Shown: in pieces, positions 16,685 to 23,648 of the stretch
Layout: each line of letters starts with the position of its first letter
Numbering within the stretch: position 1 is the stretch's first letter
Virus record (IMG/VR): IMGVR_UViG_3300036853_000096
Location: 1 to 44,877 of that record
Length of the DNA stretch: 44,877 bases
Origin: a virus
Direction: 5' to 3' (one strand)
Made by a program: the position numbers and the translations under genes
The notes under the pieces: generated by a model
Databases searched by the model: none
The model's input: only the letters and a program-made list of their open reading frames with translations
Told to the model about the DNA's origin: nothing

Positions 16685-16893
16685 CGCGCCGGATGCGCCC
16701 TCCTCTTCCCGGAGAGCGGTTTATAGATGTGCATCCCAAAATCACCCTGTCGGCGGAGGTGTGGAAAAAGCTCACTCGTCATGCCCACCGCCGTGACATG
16801 AGCGAAGGCAAATTGATGGCCCTGATCATTCAGACTGTCCTCAACGACGAGCTCGTCAACGCCGTCATCGACGACATAGAGGCCACGTCATGA
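16681..16893 (+). CDS. Small ribbon-helix-helix-like protein in the lysis cassette
   Basis: About 70 aa from the GTG at 16681, or 66 aa from the ATG at 16693. The segment PKITLSAEVWKKLTRHAHRR, then MSEGKLMALIIQTVLND, resembles the strand-helix-helix of RHH/CopG DNA-binding proteins. It lies between the holin candidate and the Rz-like gene and overlaps both by 4 bp. A DNA-binding protein here is unexpected. It could autoregulate the cassette, or the resemblance may be superficial. Confidence 0.5.
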   Translation: MTRRMRPPLPGERFIDVHPKITLSAEVWKKLTRHAHRRDMSEGKLMALIIQTVLNDELVNAVIDDIEATS

Positions 16894-17123
16894 CCGCGCT
16901 GCTTTCCGGGATCTGGCCTTACATCCTCATAGCCGGTGCAGCGATCGGTGCGGCGTGGGCGGCGCTGGCGAGCGCTCGACGGACTGGCCGGCAGGAGCAG
17001 GCAGCCAAGCAAGCAGAGGCTGACAAGCGCGCTGCGGACACCGCGCACCGGATCGATACCGAAGTCGACGCGATGAAGCCTGGGAATGCTCGAGAGGAAC
17101 TGAAGAAATGGTCGCGCGACTAG
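16890..17123 (+). CDS. Rz-like inner-membrane spanin
   Basis: The 77-aa product has one N-terminal membrane segment (residues about 7-27, IWPYILIAGAAIGAAWAAL) followed by a charged, helical periplasmic part (QEQAAKQAEADKRAADTAHR) typical of i-spanins. The Rz1-like lipoprotein gene starts inside its 3' end in another frame. Spanin pairs fuse inner and outer membranes in the last step of lysis of Gram-negative hosts. It is shorter than lambda Rz but similar to other compact spanins. Confidence 0.75.
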   Translation: MTALLSGIWPYILIAGAAIGAAWAALASARRTGRQEQAAKQAEADKRAADTAHRIDTEVDAMKPGNAREELKKWSRD

Positions 17124-17305
17124 CCCTGCTCTGCCTGCTGCTCGCCGGCTGCGCAACCACCACCGGCGGCGACTTTTGTCAGGTCGAGCACCCGATACGG
17201 CCGACCAGGGCGACGATCAACGCCATGAGCGATTCGGAAATCAGGGATGCGCTCGCCCATAATCTCAAGGGCGTCAAGCTCTGCGGGTGGAAGACGAATG
17301 GCTGA
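17108..17305 (+). CDS. Rz1-like outer-membrane lipoprotein spanin
   Basis: The 65-aa product starts MVARLALLCLLLAGCATTT, with a clear lipobox (LLAGC), so Cys15 would become the lipidated N-terminus after signal peptidase II cleavage. It overlaps the Rz-like gene by 16 bp in a different frame, the classic overlapping Rz/Rz1 arrangement. The mature protein contains two further Cys residues (DFCQVEH and KLCGWK), which could form a disulfide. Confidence 0.8.
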   Translation: MVARLALLCLLLAGCATTTGGDFCQVEHPIRPTRATINAMSDSEIRDALAHNLKGVKLCGWKTNG

Positions 17306-17699
17306 AATCTCGCTGCGCGAGCACGTCGACCAGCGGTTCATGGATTTCGACCGCCGGCTGACCGAGGCGCGCACAGCCGATCGTGACAGAGTGCAGCTCG
17401 CGCTGACATCGGCCAAGGAAGCCGTCGACAAGGCAGAGCAGGCCAACGAGCGACGGCTATCCCTGCTTAACGAGTTCCGTTCGCAGCAGGCGGAAGAGGC
17501 CAGGAAATATGTCCCTCGCGAAACTTACGACCTGGCGCTTGGGCAGATACTCGCTCGCATCGCAGCGCTCGAGACATCCAGCGCCGCGAACGCCGGCCAG
17601 GGGGCGGGGATGTCCAAGTTCTGGGGCATCATCGTTAGTGCAGTCGGTGTCGTCGGCATCATCGCAACCATCGTCATCAGCACGCTGCTAAGGAGCTGA
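17298..17699 (+). CDS. Coiled-coil protein with C-terminal membrane anchor
   Basis: The 133-aa product starts at the ATG overlapping the Rz1-like stop by 8 bp. Residues about 5-85 are highly charged with heptad spacing (REHVDQRFMDFDRRLTEART), consistent with a coiled coil. A single membrane segment lies at about residues 107-130, followed by LLRS. It resembles tail-anchored coiled-coil proteins seen in lysis cassettes of rhizobial prophages, possibly a holin regulator. The function is inferred only from context. Confidence 0.6.
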   Translation: MAEISLREHVDQRFMDFDRRLTEARTADRDRVQLALTSAKEAVDKAEQANERRLSLLNEFRSQQAEEARKYVPRETYDLALGQILARIAALETSSAANAGQGAGMSKFWGIIVSAVGVVGIIATIVISTLLRS

Positions 17700-17702
17700 C
17701 CA

Positions 17703-17915
17703 ATGATCGAGTCCATCATAATGCTGCTGATCTACCTGTGCGTGCTCGCGCTGGTGATCTATCTCGTCATCTACGTCCTCGGCGTGATCGGGGTGCCGCT
17801 GCCGCCCAAGGTCATGCAGATCCTGTGGGTTATCTTCGGCCTGATCGTCCTGCTGCTTGTGGTGCGTATGCTCCTGAGCGGCGGCGGCAGTCTCTCGCTA
17901 CCCGGATTTCACTGA
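17703..17915 (+). CDS. Small two-span membrane protein, holin candidate
   Basis: The 70-aa product is almost entirely hydrophobic, with segments at about residues 3-28 and 37-58 and a short GGGSLSLPGFH tail. It follows the coiled-coil membrane protein by 3 bp. This is the second holin-like product in the cassette, so this one or the gene at 16454 may be the antiholin. Confidence 0.55.
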   Translation: MIESIIMLLIYLCVLALVIYLVIYVLGVIGVPLPPKVMQILWVIFGLIVLLLVVRMLLSGGGSLSLPGFH

Positions 17916-17955
17916 ACGCGCTATCCTCCTGTCGTTCAACGGCAAGGAGGAACCA

Positions 17956-18288
17956 ATGCTGGACCGAGTGAAGGGAAAGAAAATGACCGTCGAAGAAGCC
18001 GTCAAAGCCGGCATGAAGATCATTGCCGACATCAAGGCCCGCGCGAGCGAAAACAAGGACGACGCGCTCGGGTTTATTCCGGTATTCGAGGCCGTGCGCG
18101 ACGCCAACGTGATCGGCAAGCAGGAGTGCCAGGCGCTGAGCATGCGGGTCAAGACGCTCGCCGCCCGCCAGCTGGCCGAGTGGTGGGAACTGCACTCGCA
18201 CCTGACGCTGCGCTGCGAGGCCAAGGGGATTGACATCCCCGACGTTCCGGACGGCGGCGTGCATCCGCTGGACGGCGGACCGCGCTGA
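17956..18288 (+). CDS. Hypothetical protein, 110 aa
   Basis: It starts behind a very strong ribosome-binding site (AAGGAGGAACC). The product is soluble and helical, beginning MLDRVKGKKMTVEEAVKAGM and ending in a Pro/Gly-rich tail. It contains two cysteines but no known motif. It overlaps the next start (GATGCC) by one base. The strong ribosome-binding site implies high expression relative to neighbours. Confidence 0.55.
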   Translation: MLDRVKGKKMTVEEAVKAGMKIIADIKARASENKDDALGFIPVFEAVRDANVIGKQECQALSMRVKTLAARQLAEWWELHSHLTLRCEAKGIDIPDVPDGGVHPLDGGPR

Positions 18289-18782
18289 TGCCGTGGTACG
18301 ACGCAGCGCTTCTGGCGGGGGCCGTCGTAGCCATGGCTCTGTCGTGGAAACTACCTAGAGCCAGATTGTGGATAATCCTGGGTGCGCTGTCCTTCTTCCT
18401 GTCTTATCAATGGCATGTGGCTGGCTGGCCCTACCCGGCGGTGTTTGGGGCATCGACTAATTTAGCTGTATGTTTCGCTATTTATGCGAAAGCCGAGCTA
18501 AAATACGAAATGCGCGTATGGAACTGCTTCCACCTCATGATCGTGATCGATCTGCTGTACTTGTCTGGTTGGATAAAATCGCGCTATGATTTCGCAGTCG
18601 GGCTTGAGCTTGCTAATTGGTTGGGGATTCTTGTCATCGGGGTTGCAGGCCTTGCCGACCGGGCGGGCTATGGACATAATTGGCTGCTTTCTCACCGCCG
18701 CCGTTCTGGCTGGGTTCATGATATCTTTGCGCGCCTATGGGAGACGCGAGAGCGCCCTCCGTTCTGGCACGCCAACGAATGA
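18288..18782 (+). CDS. Polytopic membrane protein, 164 aa
   Basis: About five hydrophobic segments are visible, at residues roughly 6-22, 27-42, 50-66, 78-98 and 108-125, separated by short loops. A basic, aromatic C-terminal tail ends RPPFWHANE. Codon use and GC content are lower from about 18450 to 18680 than in the flanking genes, hinting at acquired sequence. Its place in the lysis region could mean a holin-related or superinfection-exclusion role; no family is recognised. Confidence 0.55.
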   Translation: MPWYDAALLAGAVVAMALSWKLPRARLWIILGALSFFLSYQWHVAGWPYPAVFGASTNLAVCFAIYAKAELKYEMRVWNCFHLMIVIDLLYLSGWIKSRYDFAVGLELANWLGILVIGVAGLADRAGYGHNWLLSHRRRSGWVHDIFARLWETRERPPFWHANE

Positions 18783-19075
18783 GCGACCCCGCATTCCTAC
18801 TACTTTATAAAGTGGTAGGAGCAACAGCCGGCGCCGTCCTGGCACTGGTATTCGTCCCGCCGCGTACTCTCCAGGGTTTCTTCAGGAGAGGCGCGGCGGC
18901 TCTCATTTCCGGGCCGATCTTCGCGCCTTTCGTCCAGACCTGGGCCGGCTTTTCAAATGATGCCGATGGCCTGATCTCCGCAGCCTGTCTCACCGCCTTC
19001 GGGAGCTGGTGGCTGATGGGGACTGCAGTCCGGATCATCCGGGGCTGGCAGTCCAAGGAACTGAGCGAAGATTGA
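18779..19075 (+). CDS. Small membrane protein, 98 aa
   Basis: It starts in an ATGA overlap with the preceding membrane protein. Hydrophobic segments are at about residues 5-25, 33-52 and 62-80, joined by basic loops such as PPRTLQGFFRRGAA. It resembles small membrane proteins of rhizobial prophage lysis regions. Together with its neighbour it makes at least four membrane proteins after the endolysin, more than a minimal holin/spanin set needs. Confidence 0.55.
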   Translation: MSDPAFLLLYKVVGATAGAVLALVFVPPRTLQGFFRRGAAALISGPIFAPFVQTWAGFSNDADGLISAACLTAFGSWWLMGTAVRIIRGWQSKELSED

Positions 19076-19163
19076 GCAATTCAGTCTCAGAATCCCCATA
19101 TACGAACCACGGTTTTAGTACCGCGTTTCCTGCGTTTCCCCCGCCCTACTCGGAGCGTCCATT

Positions 19164-19460
19164 ATGGAGCGAAGAGATCACACCGAGCTTGGCCGAAAGC
19201 TGGACCACCAGCACGCGCACTTGCTTGATATCATCGAAAGGTTGAAAGCCATGTCCGCAGAACTCGACCGCCTGACCGCCTCTGTCGCGGCCCTCAAGAC
19301 GAAGGAGCAGTCGCTCATCGCCCTCGTGAAGGGCCTCGCGCAGCTCATCCGCGACAACGTCAACAATGGCCCGGCTCTCACCGCACTCGCCGACGAGATC
19401 GACGCCGATGCCGGTGAGATGCAGGCCGCGGTAGACGAGAACACGCCGCCGACGCCCTGA
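19164..19460 (+). CDS. Coiled-coil hypothetical protein, last gene of the late operon
   Basis: The 98-aa product is helical with heptad-like Leu spacing (LDHQHAHLLDIIERLKAM, then LTASVAALKTKEQSLIALVK) and an acidic C-terminus ending ENTPPTP. Translation could instead start at the Met at residue 30 (MSAELDRLTASV). A strong terminator follows its stop codon by 54 bp, which makes it the end of the rightward late transcript. No family is recognised. Confidence 0.55.
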   Translation: MERRDHTELGRKLDHQHAHLLDIIERLKAMSAELDRLTASVAALKTKEQSLIALVKGLAQLIRDNVNNGPALTALADEIDADAGEMQAAVDENTPPTP

Positions 19461-19514
19461 ACCATCACCGCAATTCCAAAGGCCTCAACTCCTCCTTCAG
19501 GCCTCGGAATGATC

Positions 19515-19546
19515 GGCCGCTCGGTGAAAGCCGGGCGGCCTTTTTT
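19515..19546 (+). terminator. Rho-independent terminator of the late operon
   Basis: GGCCGCTCGG (19515-19524) pairs with CCGGGCGGCC (19531-19540), including one G-U wobble, around a six-base loop. Six T residues follow (19541-19546). The T-run lies on the + strand side only, so it serves rightward transcription and separates the late genes from the converging leftward genes. Confidence 0.9.
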
Positions 19547-19565
19547 GTTGCCCTCGAGGGCCTCA

Positions 19566-19742
19566 TCAATCAAATCTCGGATCGCCAGTCGGGCGGCATG
19601 ATCGCGCCCAGCTTTCAGCCTGTACTCTGTACTCTTCCGGCGTCATTTCGTGAATCCATGCGGCGTCGAGCAGTTCAGTCAATGTCGGTTCGCGACCAAG
19701 TGCCTTGCGAAGGTTCTCAAGCCGCTGTTTCCATGTGATCAT
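19566..19742 (-). CDS. Hypothetical protein, 58 aa
   Basis: The product begins MITWKQRLENLRKALGREPT, and a second part reads MTPEEYRVQAESWARSC. It is charged, helical and without membrane segments. It starts 9 nt after the upstream minus-strand gene ends. The start was chosen because it gives a full-length helical N-terminus and sits at the end of the preceding gene. It is the most distal gene of the leftward group, lying between attP and the late terminator. Confidence 0.5.
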   Translation of the reverse strand: MITWKQRLENLRKALGREPTLTELLDAAWIHEMTPEEYRVQAESWARSCRPTGDPRFD

Positions 19743-19751
19743 CGCGGGGCC

Positions 19752-19973
19752 TCATTTGAGCAAAGCGCGGATGGCGGTGGCGATGCTGTAACGAGGCGTA
19801 GTTATATGGATTGTCGCTCGCATCGCAATCATAGCGCATTCTTCGATAGTCCGGTTGCGCTCGGCTAGGAGGGCTCGGGCGCATCGTTCTTCAAGTTCGT
19901 CCAGGCCGGTGAACGGCAGCATCACATTCTGCGCCACTTCTCGGAAGTGGTCCGGTATCTCAGGCTGTGTCAT
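19752..19973 (-). CDS. Hypothetical protein, 73 aa
   Basis: The product starts MTQPEIPDHFREVAQNVMLP and continues with ELEERCARALLAERNRTIEE, resembling small phage accessory proteins of the MTxxIPxxxxxxAxxV type. It has no membrane segment or catalytic motif. It lies 6 bp after the 19980 gene and 9 bp before the 19566 gene, so the three form one unit. Confidence 0.55.
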   Translation of the reverse strand: MTQPEIPDHFREVAQNVMLPFTGLDELEERCARALLAERNRTIEECAMIAMRATIHITTPRYSIATAIRALLK

Positions 19974-19979
19974 GGGCGG

Positions 19980-20189
19980 TCAGTCTCCTTCAGCAGAGGG
20001 TGGCGGAACAGCCAGATCGTCAATGAACTGCCCCTGCTGCTTGATCGCGTCGAGAATGCCGATAAAGTCGTCGACACTCTCTTGGTCGCGAAACGCAAAA
20101 GTCCCGCCCAGCCATTTCCCCTCATTAAGCCAGACGATGGAAATGTTCGCCCAGTTGCGGGCCGGTTGACTGGCTGACACGTCATTCAT
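19980..20189 (-). CDS. Hypothetical protein, 69 aa
   Basis: Starting at the ATG at 20189 (MNDVSASQPARNWANISIVW), it is a small mixed alpha/beta protein with FAFRDQESVDDFIGILDAIK and an acidic Pro-rich end. It is the first gene left of attP. In an integrated prophage, attP recombination would separate it and its two downstream neighbours from int, so they need their own promoter or read-through from host DNA. Confidence 0.55.
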   Translation of the reverse strand: MNDVSASQPARNWANISIVWLNEGKWLGGTFAFRDQESVDDFIGILDAIKQQGQFIDDLAVPPPSAEGD

Positions 20190-20230
20190 CGCGCTTCTCC
20201 ATCCTTCGGCGCCGGGGGAACGGAATTTAC

Positions 20231-20455
20231 GAAGTTCCCTCTGGTGCGCGTGAACCTGATCGCGTGAACGCAAAGGGAACATGGTGCCGGATAAGCCCTT
20301 GTACGAAGTACTCTTTTCCCGGCATTCTGCGGCTTGCAGTGGGGATGATTTCGTTTACACCGAAGATGTCGGGAGTTCGAGTCTCTCATCGCCCACCAGC
20401 ATTTGCAAGGCTTCCAGCCGATTTTGCGAAGTTCCCGCCAAGTTCCGTGAACCTG
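20231..20455. other. attP: Phage attachment site attP with flanking arm-type repeats
   Basis: The centre is a 50-bp tRNA-Val 3' half (20349-20398). On each side lies a direct repeat built as GAAGTTCCC, 10 variable bases, GTGAACCTG: 20231-20258 on the left and 20428-20455 on the right. The two parts start exactly 19 bp apart in both copies. Paired repeats around a tRNA-derived core next to a tyrosine integrase gene are what arm-type integrase sites look like. The right arm is also coding sequence, near residue 335 of the integrase. Confidence 0.8.
20349..20398 (+). other. tRNA-Val(UAC) 3' half (att core, not a full tRNA)
   Basis: Visible parts are the anticodon stem TTTCG (20349-20353) pairing with CGAAG (20361-20365), the seven-base loop TTTACAC with anticodon TAC (20356-20358), a five-base variable region, the T stem GGGAG/CTCTC with loop TTCGAGT (20376-20382), acceptor strand ATCGCCC, discriminator A and CCA (20396-20398). 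No D-arm and no matching 5' acceptor GGGCGAT occur upstream. It is therefore the tRNA segment carried by a phage to restore the host gene on integration. Confidence 0.85.
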
Positions 20456-21444
20456 TCCAATTCCAAAGCCGCCGCCGCATTGCGCAGGTATGACGGGCTA
20501 TAGCGGGCATAGACGCGGATCGTGATGGAGATATTTGAGTGCCCCAGGTACTGGCTGATTTCAGCCATCGGAACGCCAGCCTCGGCCATCCAAACGGCGG
20601 CCGTGTGGCGAAAGACGTGCGGCGACACATCGGGCACCCCAGCACGGGCCGCCGCAGAGCCTATGGCGCGTTTCACGCTCGCCACCTTCTCCCCGGCCCA
20701 CTCCACCACGTAATCGCTCATGGCCTCGTTCTTGGCCGTTCTAAGGGCGGCCATCAGCGTGTCGTTGATCGGAACGGTCGCCCTGCCTTTTCTGCGCTGC
20801 GTATCTTTGGGGTCGCGAAGGTGGAGAAGTCTTCGGTCAAGATCGACACGATCCCATGTGAGTTCCAGCAGGGCAGAGATTCTCGCCGCTGTCGCCAGCA
20901 TGAGGTGGATCGCAATCCGTACATGGGGCAGAATGACAGCACGCATAATCGCTTGGACTTCATCGCGGGTCAGGTGCCTAGTTTTCGGTTCCGGCTTTTG
21001 CGGACGGTCTATGTCGGGGGCTCGGTTGATGAGCCGTCGTTTTTCTGCCCATTTAACAACAGTTCGAAGGTGCCCCAATTCAGTGTGAATTGAACCGTCA
21101 CTTCGTCCGGCTGCCCGTCTCTGCCGAACGTAATGTCGGCAATCATCAAGGGTAATTGTATCGGCATCCCGTTGGGCAAAATGAGGTGAAAGTGCCTTCC
21201 AAGTGTACCGCATCGTTGTGACCACTGATCGCCCGTCCTTCTCAATGCAGTACCCTTTCCATAGGTCGGCTACGGTCGTACCCTTCGGCCGATTCACCTC
21301 GGCATAGAGGGCCGGCGCAAGCTGGAGAGCCTGGCTCTTGTCAGCGGTTCCAGTCGCGACACGGTGGCGCTTTCCTGTGTCATCGTTCCATGTGACGGCG
21401 AGCCCGCCTCTGAATTTGGTGAGCCGCCACGCTGCTGCCGACAT
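20386..21444 (-). CDS. int: Tyrosine-type integrase
   Basis: The 352-aa product starts at the ATG at 21444. The N-terminal part (MSAAAWRLTKFRGGLAVTWN) looks like an arm-binding domain and residues about 57-140 like a core-binding SAM-like domain. The catalytic domain shows Arg188 (ATAARISALLEL), His276 and Arg279 (SPHVFRHTA), His302 (YLGHSN) and the nucleophile Tyr312 (RVYARY). It integrates the phage into host DNA at a tRNA-Val. Its last 13 bp, including the stop, lie inside the tRNA-derived att core, so integration could alter the C-terminus or stop codon. Confidence 0.93.
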   Translation of the reverse strand: MSAAAWRLTKFRGGLAVTWNDDTGKRHRVATGTADKSQALQLAPALYAEVNRPKGTTVADLWKGYCIEKDGRSVVTTMRYTWKALSPHFAQRDADTITLDDCRHYVRQRRAAGRSDGSIHTELGHLRTVVKWAEKRRLINRAPDIDRPQKPEPKTRHLTRDEVQAIMRAVILPHVRIAIHLMLATAARISALLELTWDRVDLDRRLLHLRDPKDTQRRKGRATVPINDTLMAALRTAKNEAMSDYVVEWAGEKVASVKRAIGSAAARAGVPDVSPHVFRHTAAVWMAEAGVPMAEISQYLGHSNISITIRVYARYSPSYLRNAAAALELDRFTELGGNFAKSAGSLANAGGR

Positions 21445-21608
21445 TCGTATTCCTCCACGTCTGATCCCCAGATGCGGATCAGCTTGCCGCCCGCGCGCCA
21501 GGATGGCAATTCGCCACGGTCGATCATATTGCGAACGTGACGCTCGGAGCACAGCCAGTGCTCGGCTACCATGCGCGGCGTCATCACGCGGGGCAGCGCT
21601 CTGCTCAT
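21294..21608 (-). CDS. xis: Excisionase-like HTH protein
   Basis: The 104-aa product starts at 21608. Residues about 9-55 (MTPRMVAEHWLCSERHVRNM, then DRGELPSWRAGGKLIRI) form a winged-helix/AlpA-type domain like those of phage excisionases, followed by WGSDVEEYEC. The C-terminal half is Ser/Arg-rich and probably disordered. It directly precedes int, and its frame runs 151 bp into int in a different phase. Excisionases bend attP DNA and bias recombination toward excision. Confidence 0.75.
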   Translation of the reverse strand: MSRALPRVMTPRMVAEHWLCSERHVRNMIDRGELPSWRAGGKLIRIWGSDVEEYECRQQRGGSPNSEAGSPSHGTMTQESATVSRLEPLTRARLSSLRRPSMPR

Positions 21609-21799
21609 GTTGCCTTCCCGGCCTCGCGAAGAAACACGCGACGTACTCTCCAGCCGCTTTTCTTGGCGATTTCGTAACCGCCGTCGCCCTCCCAATTCTG
21701 ATCGGCCCATTCGCGAACCTGATAGGCATACGTCCGCACGGACACCTCAAGTATCCAGCCTCGTCGGCTAACCAATGCAAAGGCGATCTGTGCTCTCAT
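21605..21799 (-). CDS. Hypothetical protein, 64 aa
   Basis: It starts in a 4-bp overlap with the gene before it and overlaps the start of xis by 4 bp, so it is coupled within the leftward operon. The basic, aromatic-rich product (MRAQIAFALVSRRGWILEVS, then ADQNWEGDGGYEIAKKSGW) may bind nucleic acid, but no family is recognised. Confidence 0.55.
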   Translation of the reverse strand: MRAQIAFALVSRRGWILEVSVRTYAYQVREWADQNWEGDGGYEIAKKSGWRVRRVFLREAGKAT

Positions 21800-22476
21800 G
21801 TTGTCGCCTTCCCGGCCTGATCGAGAGCGCGGATACGCTTCAATGCTCGGTCAACTACTTTCTTGACGGCCTGACACGTTGCGCTACCTCCATTCTCGCC
21901 TTCGTCCTCCTCGTCCATTGAGACGATGCCGTCGAGGCATTGGGAAGCGTGGGTGAGCGGTGTTTCCGTCGAGCGCAGCCCTTCCCTAAGCCGGTCAATC
22001 TCAGCGCGGGCTGCGGCGAGGTCAGCTTCAGCCTGCTCGGCTCGGGCTTGCCATGATTTCTCTTTCGGCCAACCATCGCCAATGACAGCCCGTAGCTTGC
22101 TCACCTCTGCCGCGAAATTGTGCTTCCCTTCCAAGGCTTCGTCCCGTTCTGCCTCTGCCGCCTTGAGAGCTGCGACGAGATCGCGAACCACGCCTTCGAC
22201 AAGCGCTGCGAAGTCGTCGCCTTGCATGGCTTTGCATTGATCTAGGACGATACCCGTAAGCACATCGCGCCGGCTGTCTGGCGAGGGGCTGGATGGGGCG
22301 GGGGCGCTGCCATCACTTGTCCGCTGTCCTAGGACAATCCTGAGCAATTCGACCGGCACTTCGATTTCCGACCACAGGTCAGCACGTTCACCCTCGCGCG
22401 AAAGTTCGTCTGCGACCTCGGCATCGAACGCAGCGAGGATTCCGCGCAATTTTGCTGCTGCAAGTGCTTTACGCAT
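21796..22476 (-). CDS. Coiled-coil hypothetical protein, 226 aa
   Basis: The start at 22476 is chosen for its ribosome-binding site GGAGAATATC. The product begins MRKALAAAKLRGILAAFDAE. A charged coiled-coil region at about residues 95-175 (LVAALKAAEAERDEALEGKH, ARAEQAEADLAAARAEIDRL) is followed by an acidic stretch (DGIVSMDEEDEGENGG) and a basic end. Similar modular proteins with Ala/Glu coiled coils are frequent in leftward early operons of rhizobial phages. The function is unknown. Confidence 0.6.
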   Translation of the reverse strand: MRKALAAAKLRGILAAFDAEVADELSREGERADLWSEIEVPVELLRIVLGQRTSDGSAPAPSSPSPDSRRDVLTGIVLDQCKAMQGDDFAALVEGVVRDLVAALKAAEAERDEALEGKHNFAAEVSKLRAVIGDGWPKEKSWQARAEQAEADLAAARAEIDRLREGLRSTETPLTHASQCLDGIVSMDEEDEGENGGSATCQAVKKVVDRALKRIRALDQAGKATT

Positions 22477-23302
22477 GATATTCTCCTGGCCGCTGAGATC
22501 GGCACGTTTCTCCCTGCTCCGCATTGCAATGCAGACACTCGCCCGAGGCACCCACTTGGTTGGTTTCACAGCGGCGAGAACGAGCCTCCGCTTCCGCGAC
22601 GGCTTTCTCGGCAAGTTCAACAGCCCTCCAGTAGCTGTTATCGCCGGGGTGATCTGACGACATGCTTTCGATGCAGGCTTTGAGCGCCGCCAGAATACGC
22701 GGTTGCCTTGGTTCAGGCTGCGTGCCGAGCGGCGGCATTATTGCAGCCTCTAAAGCCGCGTATGCTATGCTGCGCCAGCCCTCTCGAATGCTTTCTGTCG
22801 TTGTCTCCCACGTATGCTTGAGCGGGAAGTGATCGTGATCCGCCCGGTAAACGCTCTGCGCCTTGATGAAAGCTGCCTTCGCCGCGTCTTCCAAGGCGTT
22901 CTCAAAAGACGGGTCGCCCTCCGCCACAGGCACCGCAGTCTGACCCAACAGCGCGGCGGTGAGAGCCTCCTCAGCGGCATTGATAGCTTCGAGGGCAACG
23001 GTTGTCGTGCCGTATGGTTCGCCGTTCTCATCGAGCATAGCATCAAGCCTGAGCGCTCCTCTGGCCTGCACCAGAGCTTGTCTCATCAGCATGACCATCT
23101 CCTCGCTCGCCACAGGCACAGAGCGGCGGGCAAGCATGACGGCTACTTTCAGCCAATCGTCGCACATGTCGGCCCAATATTCGGCCGGCATTTCAATGGC
23201 GTCGCCTTTGCGTTGATCTTCCGCGAGCTCGTCGCAATCGGCGGCATATTTCCTTGCGCGCTCGGCGAGCGCGTCGTCAGGCTTGAGTTCGGGTGTGGTC
23301 AT
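22469..23302 (-). CDS. Hypothetical protein, 277 aa, Cys-containing C-terminus
   Basis: The product begins MTTPELKPDDALAERARKYA and is mostly helical and acidic. Its last 40 residues contain a Cys/His cluster (ECLHCNAEQGETC, preceded by RRCET) that could bind a metal. Segments such as AALEAAIMPPLG and AELAEKAVAEAEA resemble modular early-operon proteins that share exchangeable pieces among phages. It overlaps the next gene by 8 bp. No catalytic motif is seen. Confidence 0.6.
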   Translation of the reverse strand: MTTPELKPDDALAERARKYAADCDELAEDQRKGDAIEMPAEYWADMCDDWLKVAVMLARRSVPVASEEMVMLMRQALVQARGALRLDAMLDENGEPYGTTTVALEAINAAEEALTAALLGQTAVPVAEGDPSFENALEDAAKAAFIKAQSVYRADHDHFPLKHTWETTTESIREGWRSIAYAALEAAIMPPLGTQPEPRQPRILAALKACIESMSSDHPGDNSYWRAVELAEKAVAEAEARSRRCETNQVGASGECLHCNAEQGETCRSQRPGEYHA

Positions 23303-23619
23303 TGACTTGCCTCCAGAGCGGCGTCAATAACTGCTGGAATTTTCAGGAACATTTCAAATTCCGCCAAATCAATAAGAGTGAGAGCCGGGTGACGTTTCAC
23401 AAATTCGCGCGCGGCATTCAGCTCTTCGCGCATCGCCTTCTCTAGTCGCTCTGCTGCTTCTAGACGATCCAGCAAGGCGGAAAGTGCAGCGGCTGCTTCA
23501 GCCATAGTGTCCGACGCCCCTTCGACATCGTAAAGCTCAACACCGGGATTGTCCTCGTCTGACCCGATGCAGACGCAACCGGTCTTTAGCCGCTCAATCA
23601 GGTCTGCCAGGTCAGCCAT
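23299..23619 (-). CDS. Hypothetical protein, 106 aa
   Basis: Translation from 23619 is supported by GGAGGAATACG just upstream. The product (MADLADLIERLKTGCVCIGS) is helical, with EGASDTMAEAAAALSALLDR and a second helix pair rich in Glu/Leu. The pattern of a short N-terminal DLIERL helix and an AAAALxALL helix is common in small phage early proteins. No function is recognised. It overlaps the next gene by 4 bp. Confidence 0.6.
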   Translation of the reverse strand: MADLADLIERLKTGCVCIGSDEDNPGVELYDVEGASDTMAEAAAALSALLDRLEAAERLEKAMREELNAAREFVKRHPALTLIDLAEFEMFLKIPAVIDAALEASQ

Positions 23620-23648
23620 CGTATTCCTCCGGGGTGTTGCCGGTACGC

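Noticed and set aside
18367-18375. Perfect DnaA box (TGTGGATAA)
   Set aside because: A single copy within a coding sequence and far from replication genes is probably chance.
18670-18810. Short hydrophobic frame inside the 18288 membrane gene (MDIIGCFLTAAVLAG)
   Set aside because: It looks lipoprotein- or membrane-like, but it sits in another frame of a hydrophobic gene and has no clear ribosome-binding site. It cannot be separated from chance.
20264-20503. 79-codon + strand frame across attP
   Set aside because: It is formed by the tRNA half and the antisense of the int 3' end.
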